DNA of 64,000 bases from Sporobacter termitidis DSM 10068 (GTDB lineage Bacteria; Bacillota; Clostridia; Oscillospirales; Oscillospiraceae). Position numbers and translations under genes: made by a program. The stretch spans positions 103,432 through 167,431 of the forward strand of contig NZ_FQXV01000011.1 in NCBI RefSeq assembly GCF_900130065.1, read 5' to 3'. The number at the start of each line of letters is the position of its first letter. The first letter of the stretch is position 1. Shown one piece after another: positions 17,610-24,463 of the stretch. The notes beneath the pieces are model-generated. The model saw only the letters and a list, made by a program, of their open reading frames with translations. It was not told the DNA's origin and made no database searches.

Positions 17610-17638
17610 TCCGGGGTTCTGTCCCTGGCATTTTTTTA
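17610..17638 (+). terminator. Terminator after the 38-residue gene
   Basis: CCGGGG / CCCTGG (one G-U pair) with a six-base loop, then CATTTTTTT. Confidence 0.7.
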
Positions 17639-17764
17639 TAATATTTCAGCTCGGAGCAGCGCGCCAAAAATAAAATTGGTTTCGAGTATTCGCGAGCATT
17701 TGCGAGAAATCAGGCGCATTTCCGAGTTCGTTTGAGGATAAATTAAAAATAACGAAAACAAGTG

Positions 17765-17793
17765 TTGACATTGAAATGGCGTTATGTTATAAA
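17765..17793 (+). promoter_or_regulatory. Strong sigma-A promoter of rplM-rpsI
   Basis: Perfect TTGACA (17765-17770), 17-bp spacer, TATAAA (17788-17793). Confidence 0.85.
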
Positions 17794-17829
17794 AGTAAGG
17801 CACGACTTGCAGTATTTTCGTGCCTTACT
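17794..17829 (+). promoter_or_regulatory. Leader hairpin of rplM (possible L13 autoregulatory leader)
   Basis: A perfect 12-bp stem AGTAAGGCACGA / TCGTGCCTTACT with a 12-base loop begins immediately at the expected transcript start. Its position matches the L13 leader RNAs known in Firmicutes, to which L13 binds to limit its own synthesis. A plain mRNA-stabilising 5' hairpin is the alternative. Confidence 0.55.
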
Positions 17830-17870
17830 ATTTTTGTTATCACTTATTTATATCGTATGGGGGATATATT

Positions 17871-18302
17871 ATGTCAACAACACTTGCTAAAAAGGAGACC
17901 GTTTCGCGGAAATGGTACATCCTTGACGCAGCCGGCAAGCCGATGGGCCGCACGGCGGCACAGGCTGCCGTCCTGCTCCGCGGCAAACACAAGCCGACAT
18001 ACACACCGAACGTCGACTGCGGCGATTTCGTCATCATCATCAACGCCGAGCAGGCCGTTCTCACCGGTAAAAAGCTCGAGCAGAAGATGTACCGCCGTCA
18101 CAGCGGCTGGGTCGGCGGACTGAAGGAAGTTCAGTATAAGCGTCTCATGGCCGAGAAGCCTGAATTCGCCATGCAGCTGGCCGTAAAGGGCATGATGGCC
18201 AAAAACAACCTGGACCGTCTTGCCATGACGCGCCTGCGCATTTTCAAGGGCGCCGTCCACAAGCACGAGGCACAGAAGCCGACGGCCTGGACTCAGGAAT
18301 AA
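17871..18302 (+). CDS. rplM: 50S ribosomal protein L13
   Basis: 143 residues, the normal bacterial size. It binds 23S rRNA early in large-subunit assembly. Recognised by KWYILDAAGKPMGRTAAQAA, LRGKHKPTYTPNVDCGDFV and YRRHSGWVGGLKE. The ATG at 17871 follows GGGGGA; earlier in-frame codons lie in the leader. Co-transcribed with rpsI (16-bp gap), as in nearly all bacteria. Confidence 0.98.
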   Translation: MSTTLAKKETVSRKWYILDAAGKPMGRTAAQAAVLLRGKHKPTYTPNVDCGDFVIIINAEQAVLTGKKLEQKMYRRHSGWVGGLKEVQYKRLMAEKPEFAMQLAVKGMMAKNNLDRLAMTRLRIFKGAVHKHEAQKPTAWTQE

Positions 18303-18318
18303 GGGAGGAAAATAAACG

Positions 18319-18723
18319 ATGTATACAAGCAAAAAGCCTTATGTCTACGGCACTGGCCGCAGAAAATCCTCCGTCGCCAGAGTCCACCTCTTCGCCGGCG
18401 GCACGGGCACCGTCACCATCAACGGGCGCGATATGGACGATTATTTCGGGCTTGAAACTCTGAAGCTCCTTGTCCGCCAGCCGTTCAATACCACCGGCAC
18501 CGCCGGCAAGTTCGACATCGAAGCCAAGGTCGTCGGCGGCGGCGTCACCGGACAGGCCGGCGCCATCCGTCACGGCATCGCCCGCGCCCTCCTGCAGGTC
18601 GACGAGGCCTATCGCACCCCGCTCAAGGCGGCCGGTCTCCTTACCCGCGACCCGAGAATGAAAGAGCGTAAGAAGTACGGCCTCAAAGCCGCCCGTCGCG
18701 CACCGCAGTTCTCCAAGAGATAA
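18319..18723 (+). CDS. rpsI: 30S ribosomal protein S9
   Basis: 134 residues. It sits in the 30S head with its basic C-terminal tail reaching the P-site tRNA. Signature motifs: [38 protein letters not shown], and the invariant tail [19 protein letters not shown] ahead of the ATG. A strong terminator follows. Confidence 0.98.
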   Translation: MYTSKKPYVYGTGRRKSSVARVHLFAGGTGTVTINGRDMDDYFGLETLKLLVRQPFNTTGTAGKFDIEAKVVGGGVTGQAGAIRHGIARALLQVDEAYRTPLKAAGLLTRDPRMKERKKYGLKAARRAPQFSKR

Positions 18724-18755
18724 CAGGCAAGTATTCAACAATATCAAATCATATG

Positions 18756-18791
18756 AAAGAGGCCCGACGCAAACAGCGTCGGGCCTCTTTG
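18756..18791 (+). terminator. Terminator of rplM-rpsI
   Basis: AAGAGGCCCGACGC / GCGTCGGGCCTCTT with an AAACA loop and T run. Confidence 0.93.
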
Positions 18792-18889
18792 TATCGTGGA
18801 ACCATGCTTGGGAAATATGGGACTTTTTCTCGAATTCTTGTAACGAATTTAATGTTCGTCAGTCTTATGTGTGAAAGCGAGGTGAGCCA

Positions 18890-19366
18890 GTGACTGATTT
18901 CAATCAAATATATAACCAGTACTTTATAGACGTATATAAATATGCCTTATCGCTCAGCAGAAATGAAGCTGTTGCAGAGGAAATAACTCAGGAGACCTTT
19001 TTCAAGGCGTTAAAGAGCCTCGGCAAATTTGACGGCAAGTGCAAACTATATGTCTGGTTGTGTCAAATCGCAAAAAATACATATTATACTTTCTTTAATA
19101 AAGAAAACCGGCTAGCCACTGATGCGGAAGGTGTGGACACATTTTATGCGGACGGACTTGAGCAGGGGTTTTTAATACGTGAGTCCGCGTTCGAGGTGCA
19201 TAAGGCTCTTCACAAATTAACGGAACCATATAAAGAGGTTTTCTCACTTCGTTTTTTTGGAGAACTGCCGTTTTCCCAAATTGCCGAGTTGTTTGGAAAA
19301 ACCGAAAGCTGGGCAAGAGTCACATACCACCGCGCAAGATTGAAAATCAAGGAGGAATTAGCATGA
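18890..19366 (+). CDS. ECF-type sigma-70 family RNA polymerase sigma factor
   Basis: 158 residues with sigma region 2 (FIDVYKYALSLSRNEAVAEEITQETFFKAL) and region 4 (YKEVFSLRFFGELPFSQIAELFGKTESWARVTYHRARLKIKEEL) and no region 3, as in extracytoplasmic-function sigma factors. It starts at a GTG with GAGG 7 bases upstream and overlaps the following anti-sigma gene by ATGA, so the two are translated together. The target regulon is unknown. Codon use is more AT-rich than that of the ribosomal genes upstream. Confidence 0.93.
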   Translation: MTDFNQIYNQYFIDVYKYALSLSRNEAVAEEITQETFFKALKSLGKFDGKCKLYVWLCQIAKNTYYTFFNKENRLATDAEGVDTFYADGLEQGFLIRESAFEVHKALHKLTEPYKEVFSLRFFGELPFSQIAELFGKTESWARVTYHRARLKIKEELA

Positions 19367-20049
19367 AGCTGCCATGTAACGTTATTCAGGACTTACTGCC
19401 GCTGTACCATGACAAAGTATGCAGCGCGGAAAGCCGCACTTTAGTTGAAGAACATCTGGAAGAATGCAAACAGTGCCAAAATTTATTGTCGAATATGGAT
19501 GAGGAACTGGAGCATCCAGCAGCGGCGCGAGAGGAAATAAAGCCCTTACAAGCTATTCAGTCCGCATGGAAAAGGAGCAAGAAAAAAGCATTCTTGAGGG
19601 GCATACTAATTGCTGTTATCATTTGCGCAGTGCTTGTTGGCGGGTACATAGGACTGACGCAGTGGAAAATCGTCCCCGTTTCGCCGGATGTTCTGGAAGT
19701 ATCGGAAGTTTCACAGCTTTTGGATGGAAGAATTGTATACCACCTCAATGTAAAAGATAACAAAAATCTCCGTTTCATCAAGTTTACAACGAATGAAGAC
19801 GGCTCCTACTATATGACCCCTATGCGTTCAGTCATTGAAAGCAAACGCGTATCAGACATTGGATTGTTTAATCAATACCTTATGGTGGATATCGCTGAGG
19901 ATAACGCGTACCAGCAACATTATGGCGACGGAATCGTCATCACATCCTGCTATCTCGGCCCGGTAGGCAACGGTATTCTGATCTGGAAGGAAGGCATGGA
20001 GCTGCCCGCCGCAAGCGAAGCGCTGGAACAAATGCTGGCGGGCAGCTAA
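19363..20049 (+). CDS. Membrane anti-sigma factor with zinc-binding ZAS domain
   Basis: 228 residues. The cytoplasmic N-terminus has the anti-sigma zinc motif His31-x3-Cys35-x2-Cys38 (EEHLEECKQC) plus Cys5, then one membrane helix (about 76-97) and a roughly 130-residue outer domain of unknown type that presumably senses the signal. It should hold the partner sigma factor inactive until released by stress at the envelope. Translationally coupled to the sigma gene by ATGA. Confidence 0.9.
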   Translation: MKLPCNVIQDLLPLYHDKVCSAESRTLVEEHLEECKQCQNLLSNMDEELEHPAAAREEIKPLQAIQSAWKRSKKKAFLRGILIAVIICAVLVGGYIGLTQWKIVPVSPDVLEVSEVSQLLDGRIVYHLNVKDNKNLRFIKFTTNEDGSYYMTPMRSVIESKRVSDIGLFNQYLMVDIAEDNAYQQHYGDGIVITSCYLGPVGNGILIWKEGMELPAASEALEQMLAGS

Positions 20050-20112
20050 CCGGCAATCGGCCCCAAGATGACAGGCAGGGCTATCGGGCGAGACAAAAAT
20101 TTGAATAGGCAC

Positions 20113-20146
20113 AGGAGGCTCGGCACACAAGGGTGCCGGGCCTCTT
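20113..20146 (+). terminator. Terminator of the sigma/anti-sigma operon
   Basis: GAGGCTCGGCAC / GTGCCGGGCCTC with a six-base loop (one G-U pair), then TTCATTATT. Confidence 0.8.
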
Positions 20147-20221
20147 CATTATTGCTTTGATTTACTTCATTCAGCATTGATGTTATTATAATGGATACAT
20201 AACGGAATGGAGACTCTTGCG

Positions 20222-20971
20222 ATGGAAACTGCGCATTTGGAATATCACTACAGATTAAAGACATCGGACACTGTCATAGTCTTTATTCATGGTATTCAAG
20301 GAAGTCCGCTGCAATTTGATTATTTGATAAAAAAGCTTCACGGGACATATTCGATAGAAAACCTTCTTTTACCCGGACATGGTAAAACAATGAAGGCGTT
20401 TATAAAGAGCAATATCAACCAATGGCAAAATTACGTTGATGAAAGAATCAATTTGCTGGAAAAAGACTACGAAAATATTATTCTTGTTGGTCATTCGATG
20501 GGCTGCCTTCTATCTGTACAGTCGGCGCTTTCATATCCTCAAAAAATTCGCGGGTTATATTTGATTGCAATGCCACTCAATATTCACGTCACCTATGCTT
20601 ATATCAAGAATAATATATTGATAGCTTTTAGCAAAGGCGAAAAAAACGACGTCATTACCGCGGCCAGAAAAGGAAACAGTACATCGGTGTCTAATCCATT
20701 TGAATATTTAACAGGTATACCGCGCTATATTGAATTATTAAGAAAATGCAAATTAACGCGAGTACTCATAAAAAGATTACAACTGCCTATTGTCATAGTT
20801 CAATCAGAAACAGATGAAATCGTTAGTAATAAGTCTTTACAGCACGTTGAAAACAGGCAGAATATCCGAGTGATTACAGCAAAAGCTTCAGGACATTACT
20901 ATTACTCATACGAGGCACAGGAACAAATTTCTCAAAGCCTGGAGGATTTTATTGTAACCTCGCGGCAGTAG
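20222..20971 (+). CDS. Alpha/beta hydrolase (esterase/lipase-like)
   Basis: 249 residues. Oxyanion segment FIHGIQGSP, nucleophile Ser92 in GHSMG, acid Asp in QSETDEIV and His in ASGHYYYS make a complete triad in the usual order. It resembles carboxylesterases or monoacylglycerol lipases; substrate unknown. ATG at 20222 has GGAG 9 bases upstream; an in-frame ATG 15 bases earlier lacks one. Clearly AT-richer than the surrounding genes, which suggests recent transfer. It has no signal peptide. Confidence 0.87.
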   Translation: METAHLEYHYRLKTSDTVIVFIHGIQGSPLQFDYLIKKLHGTYSIENLLLPGHGKTMKAFIKSNINQWQNYVDERINLLEKDYENIILVGHSMGCLLSVQSALSYPQKIRGLYLIAMPLNIHVTYAYIKNNILIAFSKGEKNDVITAARKGNSTSVSNPFEYLTGIPRYIELLRKCKLTRVLIKRLQLPIVIVQSETDEIVSNKSLQHVENRQNIRVITAKASGHYYYSYEAQEQISQSLEDFIVTSRQ

Positions 20972-21070
20972 GTGTCCGGCGGCTTCCGATTTTCCAGGAA
21001 GTAATATACAATATTGCATTGTTGTGGTATTATTGTTCAGGTTTGATAACTTATTGAGGTGGATTGAGTT

Positions 21071-21547
21071 ATGAAAATAGATACAACACAAAATAACTCG
21101 CTGTTGTACAGCTGCCAAAATTCATTCGAAGAGAAGAAGAGCAACGGCGCATTTAAGCTGTATATTAATGAAAGCCTGACGGCAGCGGAGCCATCGGCGC
21201 CGCCCGACACCGCGGGCGCGGGTGGGCTTGACATATCGGGCCTGATGCTGGCACTCAGTAAAAACATCACGGAAATGAAGGAAAAACTGAAAAACGGAGA
21301 ACTGGAAGAGAAAATCCAAATAGGGAGTACATCCTACACAGTTAAGGATTGGGATAAGCTTTTAGAAAAATTCGACGAATCGGAAGAGGCACTCAAAAAG
21401 GCAACCGCGGAGAAAAGCCGGGAAGCCACGGAAAACAGCAAAGCGCCGGCACCAGCGGATGTCCAACCGGCACAGGCAGGCGAAGACACGGGTACTGAAA
21501 TTGTGGATCGCTTATACGGTTTTTATAAGGACAAAAAACTAGGTTAA
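21071..21547 (+). CDS. Conserved-looking protein of unknown function, 158 residues
   Basis: Hydrophilic protein without signal peptide or membrane helix. Central part LSKNITEMKEKLKNGELEEKIQIGS, then SYTVKDWDKLLEKFDESEEAL, is predicted helical and recalls small Clostridia proteins that carry a similar KEWDKLLEKFD motif; none has a known role. An Ala/Pro/Glu-rich linker follows and a short aromatic C-terminus. Ribosome binding is by GAGGTGGA. A strong terminator follows at 21563. Confidence 0.75.
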   Translation: MKIDTTQNNSLLYSCQNSFEEKKSNGAFKLYINESLTAAEPSAPPDTAGAGGLDISGLMLALSKNITEMKEKLKNGELEEKIQIGSTSYTVKDWDKLLEKFDESEEALKKATAEKSREATENSKAPAPADVQPAQAGEDTGTEIVDRLYGFYKDKKLG

Positions 21548-21562
21548 GCAAGGGATATAAAG

Positions 21563-21597
21563 CAGGCCCGGCGCCTTTGACGGCGCCGGGCCTGTTT
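21563..21597 (+). terminator. Terminator between convergent genes
   Basis: CAGGCCCGGCGCC / GGCGCCGGGCCTG, six-base loop, TTT tail; strong. Confidence 0.9.
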
Positions 21598-21612
21598 AAG
21601 CTTTATTGTTAA

Positions 21613-22848
21613 CTATGAAATGATCCGCCGTGCGCTGTAGTAGTGGTTCTTATAATAGCTCTCCGAAAGGCTCGAAATTTTGACGACGTCGCCGGTATGC
21701 GGCGCGTGGATGAACTGGCCGTTCCCTATGTAAATGCCGGTATGGCCTATGTAACCGCCGCTTTGCGCTGTGAAAAGGATGACGTCCCCTGGCTGGAGCG
21801 AAGATGACGATACCGAGGCGCCGTTAAAAGACAAGCCCGACGCCGTGCGGTTTACCGAATAACCGAAGTGCTTGTAGCAATAGTACACAAGGCCCGAACA
21901 GTCAAATCCCGAGGGAGAGGTTCCGCCGTAGACATACGGAACGCCGAGAAACTTCTTTGCGTAATTGACAATATCCTGTCCCGTGCCGGTGCCGGCCGAG
22001 TCGCCATACCATTTGTTGCCTTTGTCCGACGAAATCTTGTTTGCCGCGGCCTGCTCCGCCTGTATGCGCTGCTGCTCCGCCAGCTGCTTTTCCATGTTGC
22101 TGATCTGTCCGGTTATTGAGGACTGAAGCGTGTTTAAGGATGAAAGCTGTTTTTGGTAATCCGCCGAGTCTGACGTCAGGCTTGAAAGGACGGCTTTAAC
22201 CTCGTTCTGCTGCGTGAGAAGGTCCGCCTGCTTTTCCTTGTATGATGCAAAGACCTTTTCCTGCTCCGCCATTTCGGCTTCCATATCCGCTTTGGCGTTT
22301 TGAACCTTGACCTGGGCTTCCTGGACATCCTTAATGAGGCCGTTGTCGTATTCCATGATCTCTCTGACGAAATCGATGCGGCCCAGAAGATCGGAAACGC
22401 TGGTTGCTCCGAACAGGATCCCCAAGTATGTAGAGTTGCCGTTTTCCTCCATGTTCTGAATGCGTTTTCTGTATTTCTCCAGCAGTATCTGCTGCTGCTG
22501 TTCGTTCTCATTCAGTTGATTTTCCATTTCCGCTACAGAGTTGGTATACACGGCAATCTGATCGGACAGGTTTTTGATCTCCGAGTTTGTGACGTTGAGC
22601 TGCTTGGTCAGGATGTTCAGCTTTTCCGTCTGGGAGGTCACCTTGCTGTTGAGCGCATCCGCCTGCTTTTGAACGCTCGCCTTTTGTTCGGCCAGCTGCG
22701 ACTGCTGCTGCTTCAGCGCGTTTATCTGCGATTTGCTGACAGCCTCCGCAGGCGTGCCGAGCAGGGAGACGCTCATGTTAAACATCAAAACTAATGTCAA
22801 CAGCCCTGCCAATATTACCTTTTTCCTTTTTGCGGAAATAGAAAACAT
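21613..22848 (-). CDS. Secreted NlpC/P60 peptidoglycan endopeptidase with coiled-coil domain
   Basis: 411 residues: signal peptide (about 1-36, AEAVSKSQ at the cut), a long coiled coil (about 38-270) like those of PcsB/CwlO-type hydrolases, then the NlpC/P60 domain with Cys317 (FDCSGL), His369 (IGHTGIY) and His381 (FIHAP). It cleaves peptide stems in the cell wall, and the coiled coil usually binds FtsEX or similar activators. GGTGG ahead of the ATG. Monocistronic. Confidence 0.93.
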   Translation of the reverse strand: MFSISAKRKKVILAGLLTLVLMFNMSVSLLGTPAEAVSKSQINALKQQQSQLAEQKASVQKQADALNSKVTSQTEKLNILTKQLNVTNSEIKNLSDQIAVYTNSVAEMENQLNENEQQQQILLEKYRKRIQNMEENGNSTYLGILFGATSVSDLLGRIDFVREIMEYDNGLIKDVQEAQVKVQNAKADMEAEMAEQEKVFASYKEKQADLLTQQNEVKAVLSSLTSDSADYQKQLSSLNTLQSSITGQISNMEKQLAEQQRIQAEQAAANKISSDKGNKWYGDSAGTGTGQDIVNYAKKFLGVPYVYGGTSPSGFDCSGLVYYCYKHFGYSVNRTASGLSFNGASVSSSSLQPGDVILFTAQSGGYIGHTGIYIGNGQFIHAPHTGDVVKISSLSESYYKNHYYSARRIIS

Positions 22849-23132
22849 ATTACACCACCGAGTTGTTACAAGTTATTGCAAATTGTTACAAGTATTATAC
22901 CTCCTCGGATATCGATATGCAATACAATATGGCAAAGTTTGTTGCTCCGCTTCGGAATTTGTAATATTATATAATTGAATTTCGATATTTAGTCGAAAGT
23001 AACAGAATATTCTATATTCGACTATTCAAAGCCGGCTTTGGGCTTTGGCGCCGCCGGACGGAGGCAAATGAACGATCTTTTATCGGGAATGTCATTCGGC
23101 GCGTAAATCTGTCAGTCAGCGGAGGATTGAAT
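22849..23132. other. Divergent intergenic region
   Basis: AT-rich; must hold promoters for the NlpC gene (left) and the oxidase-fold gene (right). TTGTTACAAGTTATTGCAAATTG repeats a TTACAAGT word twice. Nothing else recognised. Confidence 0.35.
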
Positions 23133-23549
23133 ATGAATCGGGAAATCATTGTCAAGGCCGGGGAAATCGTTGAAAAGAATACGGGCAGAGGGACGTCCTG
23201 CGTCCTGGCGCTCATTGACCCGGACGGCTATCCGACGGCGTCCGCGATTACCGCGGCAAAGGCGGAGGGAATCAGCTGGGTCGCCTTCTGCACCGGGCTG
23301 AACGGCCCGAAGGCCGGCCGCATCAGAAAATGCCGCCGCGCCAGCGTCTGCTTCAGCGACGATTACAATATCACACTCGTGGGGACGATCGAGCTTGTCA
23401 CCGATCCGGAGGTCAAAAAGGAGATGTGGTACGGCGGGCTCGCCAATCATTTCAGCGGGCCCGACGACCCCGATTACTGCGTTCTGCGCTTTAAAACAGA
23501 GCGTTACAGCCTGATGCTCGACGGAAAGGAAGCGCGGGGGACGCTGTAA
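23133..23549 (+). CDS. Pyridoxamine 5'-phosphate oxidase-fold (FMN-binding split barrel) protein
   Basis: 138 residues. Strand pattern TSCVLALIDPDGYPTASAITAAKAEGISWVAFCTGLNGPKAGRI, then RRASVCFSDDYNITLVGTIELV, is the general stress protein 26/PNPOx-like fold that binds FMN or F420. A substrate cannot be named. ATG at 23133 sits 7 bases after GGAGG; an in-frame TTG six bases earlier is less likely. Confidence 0.83.
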   Translation: MNREIIVKAGEIVEKNTGRGTSCVLALIDPDGYPTASAITAAKAEGISWVAFCTGLNGPKAGRIRKCRRASVCFSDDYNITLVGTIELVTDPEVKKEMWYGGLANHFSGPDDPDYCVLRFKTERYSLMLDGKEARGTL

Positions 23550-23660
23550 GCGTGGCATCCTCCCCCGGTAACGCCGGGTACAGCGGCGCGGGCACATCAG
23601 GCCCCCTCCATTTACCAGGACAGGCTGCATCATCCATACATAATGTAGATACAACGATGC

Positions 23661-23702
23661 AAAAAAGGCACAAAGCCGCGACGTGGCTTTGTGCCCTTTT
23701 TA
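23661..23702. terminator. Bidirectional-type terminator before the molybdenum-hydroxylase operon
   Basis: AAGGCACAAAGCC / GGCTTTGTGCC with an 8-base centre, A run left and T run right. Confidence 0.88.
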
Positions 23703-23731
23703 TTGATTTATTGCCCGTAATCAGTTATGAT
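23703..23731 (+). promoter_or_regulatory. Predicted promoter of the molybdenum-hydroxylase operon
   Basis: TTGATT (23703-23708), 17-bp spacer, TATGAT (23726-23731), directly after a terminator and 42 bp before the first start codon. Confidence 0.6.
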
Positions 23732-23772
23732 TATGTTAAGTAAATCGCACCATCTGAGAAAGGATCAATCGA

Positions 23773-24459
23773 ATGAAGGAAGAAAAGACACGAAACGCTT
23801 CCGGCAGCTCCCCAGGCTCCGGAGTACAGTTTACGCACGAAACCACAATGGCCCAGGCGGCCGCGGCGATCAAGTCCATACCGACGGCGCTGCAGGAATT
23901 CCGATGCCCCACCTGCGGCAGGATTTTTTTGACCCTCGCGGATTTGAAAGCCCACTGTGCCGAAGAGCACCCGGAGAGCGTCATTCCCGAAATCGTTCTG
24001 CTTCGTATCAACGGCAAGGACTGCGAGGTGCTGATCGAGCCCCATTGGACGCTGCAGCGCGCCCTCCAGTTCCGGCTCGGCCTTACCGGCGCCAAGCATA
24101 TGTGCAACCGCGGCGTCTGCGGCTCGTGCACGGTGATCATGGCGGGCCGGGCTGTCCTCGCCTGCACGACGCTGGCCATCGAGTGCGAGGGGCAGCCCAT
24201 CACGACCGTCGAGGGCATTGCCGCCGACCCGAAATGGAAGCCTCTGGTTGACGCTTACTGCCGGTGGGACGCCATGCAGTGCGGCTACTGCACGCCGGGC
24301 TTTCTGATCTCGGCCAAGGCGCTTTTGGACAAGAACCCGCATCCCACCGAGGACGAGTGCCGTGAGGCGCTGGCCGGCAATATCTGCATCTGCGGCACAT
24401 ATCCCCGCCATTCGACCGCGATCATGGAAGCGGCGCTGAAAATGGCAAAGGAGGCGTGA
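23773..24459 (+). CDS. 2x[2Fe-2S] subunit of a molybdenum hydroxylase with extra C2H2 zinc finger
   Basis: 228 residues, about 70 longer than the usual small subunit of the xanthine dehydrogenase family. The normal part starts near residue 70 and shows both cluster sets: plant-ferredoxin type C111-C116-C119-C131 and C170-C173-C205-C207. The added N-terminus carries C45-x2-C48-x12-H61-x4-H66 (CPTCGRIF...LKAHCAEEH), a textbook C2H2 zinc-finger spacing. In the complex this subunit passes electrons between the molybdenum site and the FAD subunit. The large subunit begins 4 bp after its stop. Confidence 0.92.
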   Translation: MKEEKTRNASGSSPGSGVQFTHETTMAQAAAAIKSIPTALQEFRCPTCGRIFLTLADLKAHCAEEHPESVIPEIVLLRINGKDCEVLIEPHWTLQRALQFRLGLTGAKHMCNRGVCGSCTVIMAGRAVLACTTLAIECEGQPITTVEGIAADPKWKPLVDAYCRWDAMQCGYCTPGFLISAKALLDKNPHPTEDECREALAGNICICGTYPRHSTAIMEAALKMAKEA

Positions 24460-24463
24460 CCGC

